20,931 nucleotides of DNA from Saccoglossus kowalevskii (Eukaryota; Hemichordata; Enteropneusta; Harrimaniidae), in NCBI RefSeq assembly GCF_000003605.2, contig NW_003120920.1:730298-751228 (forward strand), given 5' to 3'. The notes beneath the pieces were generated by a model. It had not been told where the DNA came from. It saw nothing but the letters and a program-made list of their open reading frames with translations, and did not search any database. Made by a program: the position numbers and the translations under genes. This document shows positions 1 through 9,277 of this stretch, one piece after another. The number at the start of each line of letters is the position of its first letter. Within the stretch, counting starts at the first letter, position 1.

Positions 1-322
1 GTAGTCGTTTAAAAGATATACTAATAAACTGTATTTTAGATGACGAGCACATATTTGAGCGACATTGTTTGACATATTTACGTCATTTTTACGAAATAGA
101 AACTATCAATATAGAACATGCGATCTGTATAAAAGCGTTACGAGTGTGTCCAAGCCTGATTGAAATTAAAACATAAGCATTGAAAAACATGTTACACAAG
201 GACAGTTTGCGTATATTTTGTCTCAGACATGCGTTTCCTGTTTTCTGGGGTACATCATTAAATTTTCCTCTTTTAAAAAAAATGAATAATTTGTGATCAT
301 CTCATAGTTTCTATTAGAATGC

Positions 323-1859
323 TCATTTGGCTTTTCTGGCACTTTCTCTGGCTCTGTCATCATATGTCCACCTGAAATGGTGGTAATTATTAAGTATTTC
401 GTGGTCGAATGCATTATCTTCTTCCGGTTTGATGAGTATTGAAAATAAAGCATTGGGCACCTGTTCCATGTTTCCACTGGCAACCCATGTGTCATTATTC
501 AACAATCCGAGACAGACCTGCCCTCCATTCTGACTCACGTTCAGGTGGTAGATCGGGGTCAGAAAGTGGACCTATAAACACAATCAATACCATTGTTATT
601 AAGTAATATTACATATTCTCATGTTTTCATGAACCACGCACGGTGAACGTTGAATTCTGAAAGAATTATACATACATGAAAATGTCCTGCTTATCAAAAC
701 AAAAGTTTCATATTTTTCATCACTGCACTGTAGAGACGGGCATTAATTATTCAACGGGTTTTACATTTACTAGATTCACCGATAGTCAAATAAAAAATCA
801 AAATTCTCGTGAATAGGTTAAATGCTCAAATATCAAATATTAAAAATTAATGCTTTTTTACAGTATATGGTATACATGTAACACGGGTAACACATGATTG
901 GATGTTTGTTGTAGGAAAAAATGTGCAAGACTCACCAGTGGTGGCGCCATCGGGTAGTTATCTCTATAAATAAGGTTAAAGAAACAATAATTCGTATAAT
1001 TTGTATATTGAATGTCTGTGTAAATTTATTTGTAATCTTGGAGTGGTAACAGAACATGTGTCACATGACAAACAAAATGTGTAATTAAAGGATACGGAAA
1101 TGATATCTGTACTTTGAATTTTCCTCCTGAAAGAAATCAAATTGGACATTACTCTTTGCATAATTAGCATTGTAATCATCAAAAACGCGACGTTTCCCAG
1201 GCTTGGGATTCTTAGAATGTTCAGATTGTGTATGCAAACAATATTTTTTTTCTTTTGCCTATTTATTAAAAATCGATATTTCACACAATTTGAGTACCTA
1301 AATGTAATATCATCGATTTCAAAACACGAAATAAGTTTTCCAATTATTAAAGATTAGTTTTTAAACTTTGTGGCAACTTTAAAAATTAGTGGTCAGATGA
1401 TGAGTGTGCCAAATTACCTTTATACAGTGATTGCTTAGGACCAGGTATTTCTGCGTTCCATAAATAAAGATTATCTGATAGTAGCTGGACTTTGATACCG
1501 CACGGTGGGCTTTTCTGCACTAAGGTCAGCTCCTTTTGTAATCTGCGTGATAAAACATCTTCTGGGTCAGGTTATGTTATTTATTATGTTAACACGGACT
1601 GGGCGTGAAAGATATACATATAGTACATTTCTCACTGTGCATTCATATATGCTTGACATACTTCATTGCTTTGCCAATAAACTTGTAGTCAAAGACAATT
1701 ATTAAGCAATAACATACCGCTTTTACGAATCATCATTTCGAAGGCATGCTACGTACTATAATTTGCTTTATAGTTACCCGTAATGACGACAATTGCAATG
1801 GTCAGTATGCCGAGAGAATATAATAGTTACCTGCCAGTTAACTGCTTACTCAAGCTCAT
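323..1859 (-). CDS. Ubiquitin-conjugating enzyme E2 (UBC fold), complete, five exons
   Basis: Reading the minus strand, exons 1859-1850, 1561-1418, 1126-1096, 963-936 and 571-323 join in frame with GT-AG introns into 153 residues, the usual E2 core length. They end at TGA 325-323. The N-terminal helix carries a SRRLQKEL-type motif (residues 8-15). The strand region around residues 33-62 has NLYLW, PGP and FPDNYP. A YHLN sequence replaces the usual HPN (His80, Leu81, Asn82). The presumed catalytic cysteine is Cys91 in QVCL, and Trp100 follows in the conserved loop. E2s receive ubiquitin from E1 as a thioester and pass it to an E3 or substrate. Gly93 and Asn124 stand where UBE2D has Asp87 and Asp117; UBE2L3 has Pro and His there, which suggests an RBR/HECT-type E2. 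The 10-base first coding exon is the least certain part, but its donor (A|GTAAGC) and phase fit. The gene is divergent from the RBR gene. Confidence 0.9.
728..863. mobile_element. Short TIR element (MITE), CTGTA family copy 1, in E2 intron 4
   Basis: A 136-bp stretch begins CTGTAGAGACGGGCATTAAT and ends, on the other strand, CTGTAAAAAAGCATTAAT. The ends are therefore inverted repeats of about 18 bp. The interior has the attcaacgggtttta and gtgaata wording seen in the copies at 9072 and 14463. It lies wholly inside the last intron of the E2 gene, so it does not touch the coding sequence. No coding capacity is visible. Confidence 0.65.
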
Positions 1860-2390
1860 TCTGACGTCTCAATACTCTTACTAGTATGTATATATCGTAG
1901 TACATATAAGGACATATAAAACGCGACTAAATTGTTATATGAACGCGTCAAATGTAGTTTATAACTATGTATATTGTTCCGCATATGGCAGGCAGTTGTG
2001 TTTTCCCCGTACGTCTAAATATGGAATATACGTAATGTGTTTTTAATTTAATGGCGTAATCACCTGTAGGACTCGTATATCAATACGCCTTATTGCGTGA
2101 TATTCGATAATGACTCTTCTGTAACAGTGTGCACCTAAAACGGTTTTTGAATCGTATTATAACTATATTAAGAATCTAAACTTACAGTAATTATTAGTTT
2201 TAAACTACCATGTCGAAATTCTCTAACTATTTTAAAAGGCGGAAGAAGCACCTGTTGTTTGCACAAGTAGGTACCCGAACACTCTAGACTCCTATATAAG
2301 GACAAGAGTTTTAACATGTGCGTCACTGATCTGGACGCAGTCGACGCTATATACCTTTATTGTTGATTTCACCGTTCTCATCACATCAAC
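1860..2390. promoter_or_regulatory. Shared divergent promoter between the E2 and Ubl-RBR genes
   Basis: 531 bp separate the two start codons. For the plus-strand gene, TATATAAG at 2293-2300 lies about 90 bp before the ATG, so transcription could start near 2325. For the minus-strand gene, a TTTATATG-like TATA element at about 1920-1913 would place its start some 25-30 bases before the ATG. The same 11-mer, ATATAAGGACA, occurs at 1904-1914 and 2294-2304. A CRE/ATF-like TGACGTCT sits at 1862-1869. No ORF in this stretch is supported. The two TATA-like elements suggest regulated rather than housekeeping expression, which is an inference. Confidence 0.6.
2293..2300 (+). promoter_or_regulatory. 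TATA box of the Ubl-RBR gene
   Basis: TATATAAG is a close match to the TATA consensus and is correctly placed for a short 5' leader before the ATG at 2391. Position and sequence are the only evidence. Confidence 0.55.
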
Positions 2391-3797
2391 ATGTCTGAAC
2401 CCCGTGATCCAAATCTCTGGCAGTTGTTTATAAATGGGGTTGAAGGGAAGACGGTAACTGTGGATATCCATAAGGTAATCATGTGTATATATTGGGGCGG
2501 AAAACCCGGAACCAGGTGTCTCTAAATTCTGCCCGTACTCGATTTCAGTGTCCACGGTAAATTGAATTATTCTGGGTTCGCATGAGTTTTGATTCTCTGC
2601 TCACCTGGTTCCCTAGTCTATAGAATTCTTCTAACCCTTAGTATGGTAGGCAATCCAATCCTGGGTAACATTCAATGATTTGTATCTATATATACATGTT
2701 TTATGTGACAATTTGAATACGCCCCTTCTAATTCAGATTTATGATATGAGCACCCCACCCGAACACCCCCATAGTCCTCTCTCCGAACTCTAATACTAAA
2801 TAAACAGTGTGTACTGACATAGAACACGGGCTCTTTTCAGGATGCAACTGTGGATGACCTTCTTAGGAAAATCAAGGACAAGAACAGACTACCTGTTGAA
2901 GAACAACGAGTGGTGTATGGGTCAAAACAACTACAAGCAGGCCAAGGCAAGCACCTGTACGATTATTATATAGAAAACAACTCAACGCTGTTTGTTGTTC
3001 AACGTCTACGGGGTGGGTCGACCGAAGAGCATGCCAAGCAGTTGGACGAAGACGTAGAGCTTACAGATGCGCCGGACATGATTACTTGGGATGATGATCC
3101 AGAAAACAAGCGAGCCAAGATGCCATGCGGCCATGCAATCGGGCCAGAATCTCTTACTGCATTTTGTAGAAGCCTGTTGACTAGTGGGAAATTCCGTTTT
3201 CTGTGCCCCTACGTTAGCAACGATTACACGTCGTACTGTAATGAGGAGTGGGCGTACGTGGACGTCAGGCGATTGGCGGTCCTCACCCCCGCAGAGAAAA
3301 AGGAATTTGAAACTAAGATAGCTACAAACTTCCTTCGCAAAGCTCAGGGAATCCAAGAATGTCCACAATGCAAGACGCTTTGTGAGCGCATTGACAAAAA
3401 GAATTTACGCTGTATATGCGCCATATGCACTCATAAACGCAGCAAAACGTTCGAATTCTGCTGGTTTTGTTTGCATGAATGGAAGACTAAAGGCAGCATT
3501 TCCAACTGCGGCAATAGCAGCTGCAGTGGTGAAGACCCGCGTCTGAAGATTCTCCGTACATGCCCCAAGAAGACCATCGTGGGCGTCCCCAATTGTCCTT
3601 CTCGTCGTGCTTGTCCTTCATGTGGCATGCTGATTGAACACGACAAAGCCTGTAAGCATATGGTATGCTTCTGTGGGAAGAAATTCTGCTTCATCTGTCT
3701 GACAAAACCTGATGCTAAAGGTAGTTACCAGTGTGGATCGTACAACACTAAGTGTACTATTGCTGCCATCCAGACAAAGATACCTGGCTCAGATTAG
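2391..3797 (+). CDS. Ubiquitin-like domain fused to RING-between-RING (RBR) E3 ligase
   Basis: Exon 1 (2391-2474) ends AAG|GTAATC. Exon 2 (2841-3797) follows ctcttttcag and ends at TAG, giving 346 residues. Residues 11-87 align through ubiquitin, with a two-residue insertion at ubiquitin's Asp-Gly-Arg-Thr loop. Equivalents of ubiquitin Lys11, Lys29, Lys33, Lys48, Arg42, Arg72 and the terminal Gly-Gly (86-87) are kept; Lys63 is Asn74, Ile44 is Val53 and His68 is Phe79. An acidic linker leads to a cysteine-rich region: a reduced RING1 starting at Cys124-Gly-His, an IBR-like block from Cys202, and RING2 from Cys286. In RING2, Cys299 in the ACKHM motif matches the ARIH1 catalytic cysteine. RBR E3s accept ubiquitin from an E2 on that cysteine and then pass it to the substrate. 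The domain order resembles Parkin, but the sequence is not Parkin's. The function of the Ubl domain is unknown. Confidence 0.9.
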
Positions 3798-4158
3798 AGT
3801 GACACTCACCAGCGAGCAGTACATTACTCGGACTTCACAGTCATCTGGGGTGACCCACACTCTTCACATCTATTGTATTCAGGACAACGCATTAGACTAC
3901 CTAGGATTCGAATCAGCTATCGGATTTTTTTGGGGGTGTTGAAATTGATAAGCAAAAGATAATAGGAAATATTGGGGGATACGAATTCAAAAATGTCGTC
4001 ATGCTGATGTACCGGACTTTACATCTCCCAGATAACAAATGGACAACCACCGACAGTCACGTAATCCTGATTACATATCACCTGACAGCGGTAATAATGC
4101 ATTGATTAGTTCTATCCCCTGTGGGTGGATCGAACATATTATGATCCTTTTTAATACT

Positions 4159-4285
4159 TTTTAAAAGGTACTTACCATTAGCCGGGTTCTTTTATATCAT
4201 GGGAAATTGTAAGTTTACGAAAACTGTTTTAAAGGTACTTACCATTAGCCGAGTTCTTTTTTTATCATAGGAAATTGCAAGTTTT
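4159..4285. repeat. Direct duplication, two copies offset by 67 bp
   Basis: Copies at about 4159-4216 and 4227-4285 share TTTTAAA(A)GGTACTTACCATTAGCCG(A/G)GTTCTTTT, a short variable part and then GGAAATTG(T/C)AAGTTT. Divergence is a few bases per copy. The origin is unknown; it may be a local tandem duplication. Confidence 0.8.
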
Positions 4286-4839
4286 TGCAAATTCACAATT
4301 TGTTAACAAGCAATTTTGCAAGAACATACATATGTGATCTCGTATAGTAAGGATAACTATGGTTTTGTATAAATGTATTGTGGTCGGCGAGACTCGTTTT
4401 CTTGATAAAGCCGTCTCCCAATCAATTGTATGTTTTTGGAAGCCCCGATGAATTGATTGTTTGAATTACTTCGTAAACTCAAATATGTGGGTGTCTACTT
4501 TGAGTTATGCATTTACACGAAAACCTGTACTTACATTATCAATGAAATACATGTATATTAGAACAACAACACGTTTTTTTGTATTTTGTGACGCCATTGT
4601 TAAGCAGGCATAACGCATGCGTACATAGATCAATGTTGATCGTTAGTCTACAAATACGCACGTTCTACCCTCTTACATGAACTAGAGATTTTCCAAATCC
4701 AACGTATTCCATAACTGTGCGATTCATTGCGTAATCATAGTTTCGTTTGCAATCAGTTGTTGAAATTCACAAAATTGACGAAAACATAAATGAATGGTCG
4801 TAATTTGGCAAGAGCACCTCCGACTTGAATTTATGTGCA

Positions 4840-4845
4840 AATAAA
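4840..4845 (+). terminator. Possible poly(A) signal for the Ubl-RBR gene
   Basis: This is the first canonical AATAAA downstream of the stop codon at 3797, on the same strand. It lies about 1 kb away and could be fortuitous in AT-rich sequence. Confidence 0.25.
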
Positions 4846-6645
4846 GTTTTGGACCTGACACGCCCATGTCACGTTCCCTTTTCCATAACATTTGTTAAAT
4901 ATCATATGACATGATAAATATTTGATGTCGGTTTCGTTTGAGCATGATTTAAAAAACAAACAAATTCCGGGAGTGACGATATTTATCTTCTAGTTTTACT
5001 ACTAGTTAACAAATGCTTCTTTTTTTCGAGTATGTGTGTCAAACACTAGCACCATAAAACGTGCGTGGGTAAACGAAAGCTCAGGCCGCTGAAGAATTTT
5101 CACGGTGTTCTGAGACGACCGCAAATTGCAGGCATTCTACATTTCTTTTGCATACGCCCTCTATCGAGAGTAACAGCGCCTCATCGTGCGAGGGCGCACA
5201 TCATCTTAAAATATGTATGGGAAATAGAAGAGTGCATGAAAAAAAATAAATCAATAGACAAACAATCACATGTACGGTTTTATTAGTCTGAAATAATAAA
5301 AATTACATATTTTATTTTCCCACAAAAATATGACGCTACACCTATACACCATAAACCTTAGAAAGAAATGTTTCAATGTTTCTAGATGCCAAATTCATCA
5401 GTTATATGCATTAATAGGAGAAAACGTTGCAGTGGGAGTTGACAGTCCCTGATTACTATAAGTCTGAGGTTTACATCGAGTGCGATTTTGGACGACGCAT
5501 TTGTAAATTTCAATTCTGTATATATTTTATTATAACGCCAGTCATCTAAACACACTATTAAAACAGTCATTGTATTGCAATTTCCGGTGGCGTTTGAGTG
5601 AATTTATGTCAATTCGCTAACATAAACAAGCGATCACGAATTCGATACGTAACGGACCTTATAGCGGAAGTTTGCTCCTTTCGACCATATGACGCATTCT
5701 CATATATTGGTGATCAACATTTTAAAAATCGACTTGAAACCGATCCTATTTGCCTGGAAAGGTGATATTTAATTCCGTTTCCCGTGACTATATTCTACTT
5801 TGCTGTATAACAGGCTCATCCACAGACAGAATGATATGATACGGCAAGTTGTGAAGAGCTGGGGCGTTTCATTAATCGTAAACATTTCATTTGAGAAGGT
5901 CGTATATCAGGATGGCGCTGGGATTTCATCTAAAATTATGTAATACAAGATGGGTCCTTTCAGATTTGGCATAACGCCTAGATAGTCGGTGAACCATTTG
6001 CAACCACATAAATTCTTGAATAGACAATAGAAAAGGGTTGTAGTAACTTGATATGTACGCTCACAACAGCCGTGTACATACGTTCTCAAAACCTGTTCCC
6101 CATTCATTAACATGGCTGCCACTTTATGTGTACAACGCATTCACTTTTTAAAGCAAAAGTCCTGTTTTGAAGTCGGTTGTTTAATTCTGATACGTTTTCC
6201 GCAAAGTTGTTCTCTTCCGAGAACACTGACTCCCACTCAACAAATAAAAACCGCCCACAGTTGGTTCATTGTACGCTTCAAATGAGTGGACCGCTCAATG
6301 ACAGTCAAAGTGTATCATTGAGGGTGTTCTTGTTTTTTGCATGTGCAGGTTGATTGGTTGTTTACTTATGTAAATTTATGCAAATCGTAAGTTTTAATAA
6401 ATGGCTTGTTTTCCATTCACACGCTTTGTTGGGGAGCGGTTAAACTTAGCAGTTACACTTGCTGCCAGCCTCCCTTCAATATCAAAGACTTCAAAATTAT
6501 TACATCATGATTCTGGGAAAATATTTTTCATAGATGATTCTAGAAATATATTTTTAACATTATGATATGCTTAAAAATTAACAAAACATATCTAGATGGA
6601 AATAGTCACATAATTGTAAGAAATCTGTTACGGTTAAACGGGAGG

Positions 6646-6708
6646 ACTTCCGGTAACGGTAAGAGCGGGGCCGGTTGGCGCTATGTGGTCATAGCACAAA
6701 ATGGCGTC
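6646..6708 (+). promoter_or_regulatory. TATA-less promoter motifs of the WAVE-homology gene
   Basis: A locally GC-rich patch carries a perfect ETS-type ACTTCCGG (6646-6653) and a YY1-like AAAATGGCG (6698-6706) on the coding strand, 90-150 bp before the main ATG. These motifs are typical of animal TATA-less promoters close to the start site. The YY1-like site contains the upstream ATG described separately. Confidence 0.45.
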
Positions 6709-6769
6709 GGTCGCGTACATGGAAGTGTTGAAACTCAGGTGCGCTGTTTTAATTGAAAATCGCAAATGA
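6701..6769 (+). CDS. Upstream ORF, 22 codons, before the WAVE-homology start
   Basis: ATG at 6701 in a strong context (AAAATGG) opens a 22-codon frame ending TGA at 6767-6769. This is 25 bases before the main ATG at 6795 and in a different frame. If transcription starts upstream of 6701, this frame would reduce initiation at the main ATG and could serve translational control. If transcription starts downstream of 6701, it has no role. The peptide is not recognised. Confidence 0.35.
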   Translation: MASVAYMEVLKLRCAVLIENRK

Positions 6770-6794
6770 TCGTGTCGTTCCACGTATATTCACG

Positions 6795-7065
6795 ATGCCG
6801 TTCGTTAAAAGGAAAGTATTGCCGGTCGCTTTGAGCAAGAAACCGCTGGACAAGTCAATAAGCAATGAGCTAGAAGCCGTGACCAATAACACACTGTGTG
6901 GAGTTCTGCATCAGCTCTCCAGTCTATCAAAACATGCGGTTGCGATATTTGATGATATTACAAGTGAGGCTAAATTAATCCAACACCGATCTGCCCGACT
7001 ACATTCGCGAGTGACAAATTTAGAAGATCTTGTCAAGTGTATGGACGCAAAATCTGTGAAAGTTC
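6795..7065 (+). CDS. WAVE-homology-domain protein, first coding exon (NHS/Gukh-like or WASF-like)
   Basis: The exon encodes 90 residues plus one base and ends at a consensus donor (TTC|GTAAGT, 7066). It opens with MPFVKR, the characteristic start of the WAVE homology domain. The conserved core follows: NELEAVTNNTL (residues 24-34), then HQLSSLSKHA (39-48) and a helical part rich in regularly spaced Leu and Arg, ending MDAKSVKV. In WASF proteins this domain assembles with ABI, BRK1, NCKAP1 and CYFIP to control Arp2/3 actin nucleation; NHS proteins carry the same domain. The stretch around IQHRSARL and the ending without the WASF-type EEVSLQDI favour an NHS/Guk-holder-like protein, but this is from memory and not decisive. 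The remaining exons were not located and may lie outside the window. A stop in this frame at 6750-6752 makes 6795 the first in-frame ATG. Confidence 0.75.
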
Positions 7066-7071
7066 GTAAGT

Positions 7072-9071
7072 ATTTTTTAAAAATTTACGCGATCTATTGA
7101 TCGCAAAATACCGCAATCTGTTCCCGCAGTGCATTTAAAAAACGGACACCTCAGGTCAGCCTTTGAAATTTCACAATAAAAGAATTACCGATTTCAAATG
7201 TACTCTACAACAACATTAAATATTGAAAAAAAATATCCACGTCTTTTGGGATTGGGTTTGATTTAATTGGTGGCTTACATCATGAAAATATTTCATATTT
7301 GCGATGAGTAACTTTCGTTTTTATTATCAACTTTTAAAACATAGAACACATGCCTTTATGTACGTACAATATATCGCTTCTTCGTGTCCGTGAAAAGTAA
7401 TCGTAGAGTTATTTACACTAATAATAGCTGACATTTATTTTGAGTTGCTTAAAATAACACATGTAGGCAGTCGAGCACACAGTCCAAACTCTGTATTTTT
7501 AACGCCCCAATTCACATCCAATTAAATGATAATGTTCCACGAATAAAACTATAAAAGGCATTGTGACAACCCAGGAAGTCTTGTGCACGTGTCATAGGAA
7601 AAGCTGGTAGCGATTAATTGCTTTTTCAACAACAAAACTATTGTTTTAATTTCCCATATAACTGATAATTAAAATACTGGACAGCCAATAATAGTAGGTT
7701 TAGGGTTAAACTAGATGAACTGGATCGTATAGCTGGCAGATCTCATCTGTTGTGATTTAAAATAAGACAGGGTTGACCTGTTGATGCTGATAGACCATAC
7801 CTAGTCAGTTCTACAGTTTTGAGACCATGCAGGCAAGTGAGTGCAGTCAGCCACAATAAGCAACGAGTCTTGCCTGTGAGGACTTCATAGAAGACTTCGT
7901 ATGTACTGTGGCACAATGGAACTGTTAACAAACGCAGTCACTGCTTGTTTTGATATGCTGTGCTGGTGGCTGTCAGCGGCAGCTCACTGGCCTATGACAT
8001 TACAGCTAAACAGACGAATCAATGTAGTCACTGTTGCAAAGCATGAATGTGACACTGACAATGCTGTCTGTATATGTAGTTTTTACCCCCTGATGTTCCT
8101 AATGTCTATGTCTAATAAAACCACAACATCCACTGGTGGAACTAAAAATACTGGTGAACTTTAAACTATTTTTGAGTGTTTTTAATCGAGCGAGGAGATA
8201 TAAGATCGTATTGTAGTAATTTAGATGTTATGATATTGCAATACACATGCAAGTACAAAAAAAAATTATTTATAATAATGGCCAGTATTATAATTGTGGC
8301 TGGTATATGGTTTTAATTTCACTGAGATGAAAACAATGTATTGTATGGTTCACTTGTCTTTAGTTTAATTCCTTTTTCAATGTGCAAAGTTGTACAAAGT
8401 TAAGAGGAAGTTGGCTTGAGAATATTGTTCTATTACGGTAAATCACGTAGTTGGAAAGTTTGAAAAAAAATGACGAAAATACTAACAAATGCTCATTATA
8501 TCTGCGGAATGTTCTACAAGCTTTTTTCTTTTTATTTTCTTCTATAAACATAGAAATATATATTAATTTCTACGAGCTATCAGCAAAATGAATAAAAATA
8601 AAACCTAGCTATAATGATTAAAATTCTTAGGGAGAGGCTTGGCTTGATTGCATATGAATATCGCGCTACATTGTATTTTCAAAATAGGAGTAAATTTTGA
8701 GGTTGGTTTGTGAACTTTTTAATATTTATGTCTGAAATTTACTTGTGTAATGTCTGACCTTGTGTTCACCTTCATCAAATGTTTCCATATCCTTACACCC
8801 TGGTTTCCAGTGCGCATGTCTTGCGAATACCATATGTTTGCCAGCAAAATATAATTGATAATTCTAGGATGTTTCAATCTCTCTGCATGCATCATAAGGA
8901 CAGGCCAAAAAATACAACCTGGTGATATTGGTAAAAAAAGCATTTCCTTTAATAATTAAATTCATAATTATATAAGGCTTGCCATGAACAGAATTCTCTA
9001 CAAAATTATATTGAGAATTCTCTGAGATTTCTCAGAATGGTAATATGTGTAGGCATGCTAGCTACATTGTA
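7072..9071. other. Probable intron or intergenic sequence
   Basis: AT-rich sequence following the WAVE-homology exon donor. The frame 7901-8164 (plus, 87 codons) has a Trp/Cys-rich, low-identity translation and no splice signals that place it in a gene. I see no recognisable exon, RNA gene or clear repeat here. Confidence 0.4.
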
Positions 9072-9277
9072 CTGTAAAAGGATTAATTATTCACTGGGTT
9101 TTAATTTTGCTTATTTCGCTGGCTAAAAAATGAACTAAATTAAAACCAAGTGAATATGTAAAATTTAGCATAGAACACATTATCTAAATGATGAAACTGT
9201 GAATTTAAAACCCACTGAATATGCCTGAAATGGTAAATCAGCGAAATTTAAAGCCAGTGAAAATGGTCATTTTACAG
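9072..9277. mobile_element. Short TIR element (MITE), CTGTA family copy 2
   Basis: Its ends are CTGTAAAAGGATTAATTATT on the plus strand and CTGTAAAATGACCATTTTCA on the minus strand. The subterminal TTCACTGG...TTTAA...TTCGCT wording is also inverted. The interior repeats the phrase CACTGGGTTTTAA in both orientations. 206 bp, no ORF. The flanks are TA on the left and TG on the right, so a TA target duplication is only half preserved. Confidence 0.65.

Larger units (their letters stand above)
3798..6640. other. Gene-poor stretch after the RBR gene
   Basis: The start is probably the RBR 3' untranslated region. The first AATAAA on the plus strand is at 4840-4845, followed by T-rich sequence, which would make a leader-to-poly(A) tail of about 1 kb; this is weak evidence. 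A 58-bp direct duplication lies at 4159-4285. Open frames at 5065-5286 (plus) and 5907-6140 (minus) show no recognisable motif and no flanking splice signals that help them. A small hairpin (CGCCCTC near 5155 with GAGGGCG near 5191) is visible. I see no other gene. Confidence 0.5.

Noticed and set aside
976..1284. 102-codon minus-strand frame and 71-codon plus frame 1142-1357
   Set aside because: They cross the E2 intron-exon boundaries in the wrong frame; the real E2 exons here are only 28 and 31 bases long.
2292..2555. 87-codon minus-strand frame
   Set aside because: It lies antisense to exon 1 and the promoter of the Ubl-RBR gene, where the plus strand has a clear ubiquitin-like exon with a splice donor.
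3006..3368. 120-codon minus-strand frame (also 3431-3694 minus)
   Set aside because: Both are antisense to the RBR exon, whose cysteine pattern and ubiquitin match fix the coding strand.
5065..5286. 73-codon plus-strand frame with GC-rich start
   Set aside because: The start is not in a good context and the translation shows no domain; the local CGCCCTC/GAGGGCG inverted repeat suggests a repeat fragment instead.
7901..8164. 87-codon plus-strand frame
   Set aside because: No conserved motif, promoter or splice context; its length is within what chance allows for this window.
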